Below, piece after piece: positions 60,171-64,000 of a stretch of DNA of 64,000 bases. The DNA lies in contig UPYT01000002.1 of NCBI GenBank assembly GCA_900538475.1, forward strand, positions 1 to 64,000, read 5' to 3'. The notes beneath the pieces were generated by a model. That model made no database searches, was not told where the DNA came from, and saw only the letters and a list, made by a program, of their open reading frames with translations. A program made the position numbers and the translations under genes. Source of the DNA: an uncultured Clostridium sp. (GTDB lineage: Bacteria > Bacillota > Clostridia > Lachnospirales > Lachnospiraceae). Numbering within the stretch: the first letter of the stretch is position 1; each line of letters starts with the position of its first letter.

Positions 60171-61310
60171 ATGAAGGAGAGAAGGGAAAACGTGAGAACA
60201 GAAAAAATAGAAAAAGAAAAAATAGAAAAAGAAAAAATAGAAAAAGAAGGGACAGAATATCTGGAAGAGCTGGAGCTTTTGGAAAAGGAATTTAAGCAGA
60301 GGACATTGGATATGAAAATAAAATATGGAGAAATTCCGGTGCCGGAAGCAGCCAGAGACAGAATTCTTTCTGGAATCCATCAGGCTAAAGCAGAAAAGGA
60401 AAGGATTCTTTCTTTCCAGGATATTCAGCGTCAGGCTGAAGCATCTAAGCAGATAAAAAAAGAAGCTTCTGCAGATAAAAAACAGGCAGAAAATCATAGA
60501 CAGCAGCAGGAAATAATGACTGGAAAAGAGCAGAAAAAAGACATCAGGAAAGGACAGAACAGTATGAAACGATACGGAATTTTTAAGAAAACAGCAGCGG
60601 CGGCAGCGGCAGTTCTGGTAACAGTAGGTACTCTGGCAAATGCAAGTCCCATAACAGCAAATGCGATGGAAAATCTGCCGATTATTGGCGCACTGGCCAG
60701 GGTTATGACCTTCCGTACCTTTGAAGACAGTCAGGGAAGCTTTGAAGGAAAAGTAGATATTCCCCGGATAGACAGCGAAAATGGTTCAGAAATTGCAGCC
60801 AATCAGGCGCTGGAGCAGTATGCGGACTCTCTGATTGCCATGTATGAAAATGATCTGAAGGAGTCTGAGGGGCAGGGAAATTATGCGCTGGAATCTTCTT
60901 ATGATGTAGTATTTCAGAATGAAAAATATATATCTATCCGTATTAATACAACAGTAATTATGGCCAGCGGAACCCAGTATGTAAAGGTATTTACGGTCAA
61001 TAAGGCCACAGGCGAAGTGGTTTCTCTCAGCAGCCTTCTGGGCGGAAATAAGGAACAGCTGGAAGCAATCAGTGAGAATATTAAGCAGCAGATGCAGGCC
61101 CAGATGGATGCGGATGAGAATATTGCTTATTTCTTAAACAGCGATTTGCCGGATTCCGATTTTAAGGGAATTACAGGAGAGGAAAGCTATTATTTTAATG
61201 AAAATGGAGAGCTTGTCATCAGCTTTGATGAGTATGAGGTGGCCCCCGGATATATGGGAGCAGTTACCTTTACCATTCCGTTAAATGTAACAGGAAAGCT
61301 GGCAGAATAG
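60171..61310 (+). CDS. RsiV-like anti-sigma factor with DUF3298-type extracellular domain
   Basis: Encodes 379 aa from the ATG at 60171 (GGAGG site). A cytosolic, highly charged N-terminus (1-130) includes an IEKEK repeat tract. One membrane helix lies at about 140-157 (TAAAAAAVLVTVGTLANA). The outer part (about 165-379) resembles RsiV/DUF3298 (NQALEQYADSLIAMYENDLK, VFTVNKATGEVVSLSSLL, YYFNENGELVISFDEYEVAP). RsiV of Bacillus binds lysozyme and is then cleaved to free its sigma factor; similar sensing is inferred. Confidence 0.82.
   Translation: MKERRENVRTEKIEKEKIEKEKIEKEGTEYLEELELLEKEFKQRTLDMKIKYGEIPVPEAARDRILSGIHQAKAEKERILSFQDIQRQAEASKQIKKEASADKKQAENHRQQQEIMTGKEQKKDIRKGQNSMKRYGIFKKTAAAAAAVLVTVGTLANASPITANAMENLPIIGALARVMTFRTFEDSQGSFEGKVDIPRIDSENGSEIAANQALEQYADSLIAMYENDLKESEGQGNYALESSYDVVFQNEKYISIRINTTVIMASGTQYVKVFTVNKATGEVVSLSSLLGGNKEQLEAISENIKQQMQAQMDADENIAYFLNSDLPDSDFKGITGEESYYFNENGELVISFDEYEVAPGYMGAVTFTIPLNVTGKLAE
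60201..60248 (+). repeat. In-frame 15-bp tandem repeat
   Basis: GAAAAAATAGAAAAA is repeated three times plus three bases, encoding IEKEK units in the cytosolic part of the anti-sigma factor. Unit changes keep the frame, so the number may vary between strains. Confidence 0.8.
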
Positions 61311-61339
61311 AACTGCGGCACAAGCTCTCTTTTGGATTT

Positions 61340-62473
61340 TTACAAGCTGTTATTATGCTGTTTCCACTCTTCCCATCTCTGTTCTATGATGCAGGAAACA
61401 GAGCTGATATAGTCATCGCAATAAGGCAGGAAAAGATAAGCTTCCTCTGGAAAAGAAGCGTAGAGGGCAGCGTATTTGGAATCATCTGAATGGGAATATT
61501 CCCGGGCGAGGAAGTCCATATCAGAGAGAAAACAGGGACCGTTTTCTCCGCTGTAATAGCTGTCTGCAAAGTCCTGAACTTCGTTTACAAAATAAGAGCG
61601 GAGAAGCTGTCCATTGAGCTGATCCAGAATAAATTCCCGGAGGCTGCCGCAGTCATCCGGGAGTTTTTGCTCCAGAGCCGGGTTTAAAAACTGATGTTTT
61701 TGAAACCAGTGAAGCCAGGCGGCCATGTGGCTGCAGGCAGAAAGTGTGCCTGCAGAAAGCTGCTTTTCCTGTATAGATTCCAGATGCCAGGAAACGTCGT
61801 CCAGAAGAATTCCGTCTGCCTCCTCCTGGCTGATTTCATCCCAGTCCAGAAAGTCTTCACGGAAAGGAAAGAGGATGGATTTTTGGATATTCAGCCGGTT
61901 AAGAAGTTCTGCAGCTCCGACGGCATAGCCGTATTCTGCCTCGTCAGGATAGAGGGGAACTGCCTGATAAAAATGTATGGTTTTTCCTTCTGGAAGCTTG
62001 CAGCAGCAGCCATCATGGGAAGAAAATGAAGGCGTAAGCAAAATGGCATGGGACATGGGTATTTTTTCCTGGAAAGCAGGAGCAGTTTTCAGGATCGTGC
62101 CATGGGCCAGAGGCTCAGAAAAGCAGCCTGCAGCAGCAGTCAGCTCGGTCAGCAGTTGAACGGGCCAGCGCTGTTCTTTGCAGTCATCATTGGGATTCCA
62201 GTCTGGGGGGAGGAACAGCAGAAGCAGGATGCTGTCATTTTTTTCCTGTTCCTGAGTCTGGGCGGAGGGAGTGCTGTATTCTCCCAGAGAAACCAGTGTG
62301 TGATAATTGCGATCTCCAGAAGGAGGAATCACACAGATATCTGTGGAGATACCAGGAAAGGAGGTTTCGTGCAGTATTGTTTCAAACCTGCCGAAGAAGG
62401 CTTGAATGTGGTTTTCCAGCAGGCGGCGTTCCTGCATGAGATGGGATTCAGGTTTCATAGGCGTGGCTGCCAC
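61340..62473 (-). CDS. Suppressor-of-fused (SUFU) domain protein
   Basis: Encodes up to 377 aa. Residues about 18-185 follow the bacterial SUFU fold: TDICVIPPSGDRNYHTLVSL, LLLLFLPPDWN and WPVQLLTELT. These proteins are frequent immunity or accessory genes in polymorphic toxin systems. The C-terminal half (about 190-377) is unrecognised, acidic and Trp-rich. No good ribosome site precedes either ATG (62473, 62458), and an IS607-type element ends right there, so the native start and promoter may have been displaced. Confidence 0.7.
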   Translation of the reverse strand: MAATPMKPESHLMQERRLLENHIQAFFGRFETILHETSFPGISTDICVIPPSGDRNYHTLVSLGEYSTPSAQTQEQEKNDSILLLLFLPPDWNPNDDCKEQRWPVQLLTELTAAAGCFSEPLAHGTILKTAPAFQEKIPMSHAILLTPSFSSHDGCCCKLPEGKTIHFYQAVPLYPDEAEYGYAVGAAELLNRLNIQKSILFPFREDFLDWDEISQEEADGILLDDVSWHLESIQEKQLSAGTLSACSHMAAWLHWFQKHQFLNPALEQKLPDDCGSLREFILDQLNGQLLRSYFVNEVQDFADSYYSGENGPCFLSDMDFLAREYSHSDDSKYAALYASFPEEAYLFLPYCDDYISSVSCIIEQRWEEWKQHNNSL

Positions 62474-62700
62474 TCAAAATGTGATTAAATATACTCACAT
62501 CGAGATAATGTAGACTTTCGCAAGTTCTACTTACTGCTTCTTCGTGTATGCTTTTGATTGACTAAAGCCATATCTACTCACAGGTTCCTGTACACTCCAC
62601 AGTCGTCAATTCCCGAAATAGTCTTCGGTACATACTTACGTTTGCGTTTCATGATGCAACTTCGTAAGTCTTCGCATCTTTCAAATTGAGAGCAGCATTC
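62474..62700 (-). ncRNA. Probable omega RNA and right end of the IS607-type element
   Basis: Non-coding 175 bp after tnpB plus its last codons; TnpB guide RNAs are made from this part of such elements. Several short stems can be drawn on the minus strand (such as GTAGAACTTGCGAAAGTCTAC). The guide would be read from the DNA just past the right end, near 62460-62500. The exact boundary cannot be fixed from one copy. Confidence 0.55.
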
Positions 62701-63818
62701 ATATCCCTGTTTTCGACGTAACCACAATTACATCGAAAGATTCTATCTGAAAGCTTTAAGTCTTTCTTAATAGTTCCACAACAGTGGCAGGTTTTTGATG
62801 ATGGATACCATCTGTCTGCTACTCGTAATTCAATACCATTCTCCTTACATTTTGCCTGAAGTTTCACTTTAAATTCATAAAACTTCTGAGAAGCAACTGC
62901 TTTTGAAAGATGCCTGTTCTTCATCATTCCTGATACATTCAAATCCTCAATCGTTATATAAGATGGCTTGGTTTTTACTATCTCAGCGATTGTTTTGTTC
63001 ATGTAATCCGTGCGGACATTGTCTATCCGATGATAAAGCTTCTGTACCTTAAGCTTTTGCTTTTGTATATTTGCTTTTTGAGTGGACTCTCCTTTCTTTA
63101 AATTTTCATACTTACGGGAGAGACATCTCTGCTCCCGAATCAGTCGTTTTTCAAGTTTTTTTAATCTTGCCGATTTGTTAATATTTTTATATGTCTTACC
63201 ATTTGAAATAATGGCAAAATCCTTTAACCCAAGGTCTATGCCAATTCCTTCACTGTAATCATTGGTAGTTATCTTGCTATCCGGTATTTCTGCCAGAACT
63301 GAAACATAAAACCTGCCAGCTTTCATGGAAACCGAACCGCTTTTTATGACATATCCATCTTTTGTAACAGGGATATATCCCTTTTCCTTCACTCTAACCC
63401 ATCCAAGGGATGGAATGTTAATTCTATGTCTTTCGCAGCGGCAATCCTTTGGATTATTCTTTACGAAATACATTTTTACATCTGATTTTCCCTTCTTTTT
63501 AAACTTAGGAAAACCACTTTGATGTTTGAAAAACTTTTTAAATGCGGTTTCTCCATGATTTACTGACTGTGTGACTGTTTTTGAATAAGACTCCTTAATC
63601 CATGCATATTCTGGGTGATTTGGTATATATTCATTGTTAAGCCAGACTCTGAATTGATGACTGCTCATAAACTTTTCACCATTTTCATGAAGTTCTTTAT
63701 TATGAGCAAGATAGAAATTATAGATAAATCTACAGGTTCCTATCGTCTTACGAATCTTAACCTTTTGCTCCTCGGTTGGATTTATTTCCGTCTTGAAGCT
63801 CTTTAGCAATCTCCCCAT
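62649..63818 (-). CDS. tnpB: TnpB RNA-guided nuclease (IS607-type element)
   Basis: Encodes 389 aa (AAGGAGA site). N-terminal HTH_OrfB domain (MGRLLKSFKTEINPTEEQ), RuvC residues D195 (GIDLGLKDFA), E291 (ITIEDLNV) and D372 (NRDMNAA), zinc finger C344/C347 with C363/C365. All catalytic residues are present, so it should be active. TnpB cleaves DNA guided by the omega RNA and helps keep the element at its donor site. Its start overlaps the end of the tnpA remnant, as is normal in IS607. Confidence 0.92.
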   Translation of the reverse strand: MGRLLKSFKTEINPTEEQKVKIRKTIGTCRFIYNFYLAHNKELHENGEKFMSSHQFRVWLNNEYIPNHPEYAWIKESYSKTVTQSVNHGETAFKKFFKHQSGFPKFKKKGKSDVKMYFVKNNPKDCRCERHRINIPSLGWVRVKEKGYIPVTKDGYVIKSGSVSMKAGRFYVSVLAEIPDSKITTNDYSEGIGIDLGLKDFAIISNGKTYKNINKSARLKKLEKRLIREQRCLSRKYENLKKGESTQKANIQKQKLKVQKLYHRIDNVRTDYMNKTIAEIVKTKPSYITIEDLNVSGMMKNRHLSKAVASQKFYEFKVKLQAKCKENGIELRVADRWYPSSKTCHCCGTIKKDLKLSDRIFRCNCGYVENRDMNAALNLKDAKTYEVAS

Positions 63819-64000
63819 CTCCTTCTATTTGTTTTTTATACTTACGAAGTCCATACAACCTACAGGAGAATACTTGAAGGATTCTTGTAGATACTCTGGC
63901 ATAAATAACTATCTGACGATTATCGTGTTCTGTATAAATGCCTTTAAACTGAAGGTATTGGTCATAAGTGTAATAACGTTTATCAGTTGGAGTACGATTT
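63757..64000 (-). pseudogene. IS607-type TnpA (serine recombinase), internally deleted, running off the edge
   Basis: The minus-strand frame from the window edge reads NRTPTDKRYYTYDQYLQFKG then QIVIYARVSTR. That is the end of the MerR-like domain and the catalytic Ser of an IS607 recombinase. It then jumps directly to VFSCRLYGLRKYKKQI, the normal C-terminus, and stops at 63757. Most of the catalytic domain (some 120 residues) is missing without breaking the frame. The start lies beyond 64000. Confidence 0.75.

Overview
The window looks like a gut Firmicute of the Lachnospiraceae type. The reasons are strong Shine-Dalgarno sites (AGGAGG), Gram-positive lipoprotein boxes, Ugp-type sugar ABC operons, a FeoA-FeoB fusion, MerR/GyrI-like regulators, a purine riboswitch and Tn916/Tn1549-like conjugative-element genes. 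No rRNA gene and no complete tRNA gene is present. Species cannot be named from the sequence alone.

Region 1 (1-13.5 kb) is accessory DNA. It starts inside the right part of an integrative conjugative element (ICE): a YolD-like protein, two XRE regulators, a GAF/SARP-type activator followed by an 11-bp-phased array of the heptamer TAACACC, a solo MazF, excisionase-type HTH proteins and a complete tyrosine integrase. Three successive copies of the 3' half of a tRNA-Arg(CCT) gene (about 7461, 10163 and 13061) mark the attachment sites of tandemly inserted or decayed islands. Between them lie an XRE + ImmA-Fic module (frameshifted), a second Fic protein whose operator motif recurs in its own terminator, and wreckage of integrase (two copies), topB, xis and a replication gene.

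Region 2 (13.5-24.8 kb) holds a DUF3237 protein, a LysR-controlled cluster (UxaA-type dehydratase, SLC13-type carrier, two-lobed alpha/beta hydrolase), decayed AlbA_2 and IS256 fragments, an AAA_14/DUF4143 ATPase, a MerR-YitT divergent pair with a textbook 19-bp-spacer promoter, and a DUF4349 lipoprotein broken by an amber codon.

Region 3 (25-38.2 kb) holds a Ugp-type ABC operon ending in an NPP-type phosphodiesterase and a Cof-type HAD phosphatase, a MerR-controlled GNAT + heterodimeric ABC exporter operon, and an FAD dehydrogenase behind a guanine-type riboswitch whose terminator overlaps the aptamer (predicted ON switch).

Region 4 (38.2-50.2 kb) is carbohydrate-oriented: an acetyl-esterase-like hydrolase, an orphan sugar-binding lipoprotein with a LacI regulator, FeoAB behind a DtxR-like box, a histidine kinase/response regulator/TRAP-type binding protein sensory trio, and an SLH-bearing GH28 pectinase lipoprotein.

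Region 5 (50.3-64 kb) holds a five-gene four-carbon acid-sugar operon (DUF1537 kinase, LarA-type epimerase, glycerate kinase, KdgT carrier, PdxA2). It diverges from a PrpR-like regulator that lacks the sigma-54 contact motif, and three copies of one 17-bp operator lie between them. Then follow AroE, a truncated alcohol dehydrogenase, an ECF sigma/RsiV-like pair, a SUFU-domain protein and an IS607-type element with an intact TnpB and an internally deleted TnpA running off the edge.

Together GH28, the esterase, the UxaA family enzyme, KdgT and the tetronate operon suggest a bacterium that lives on pectin- and sugar-acid-type substrates.
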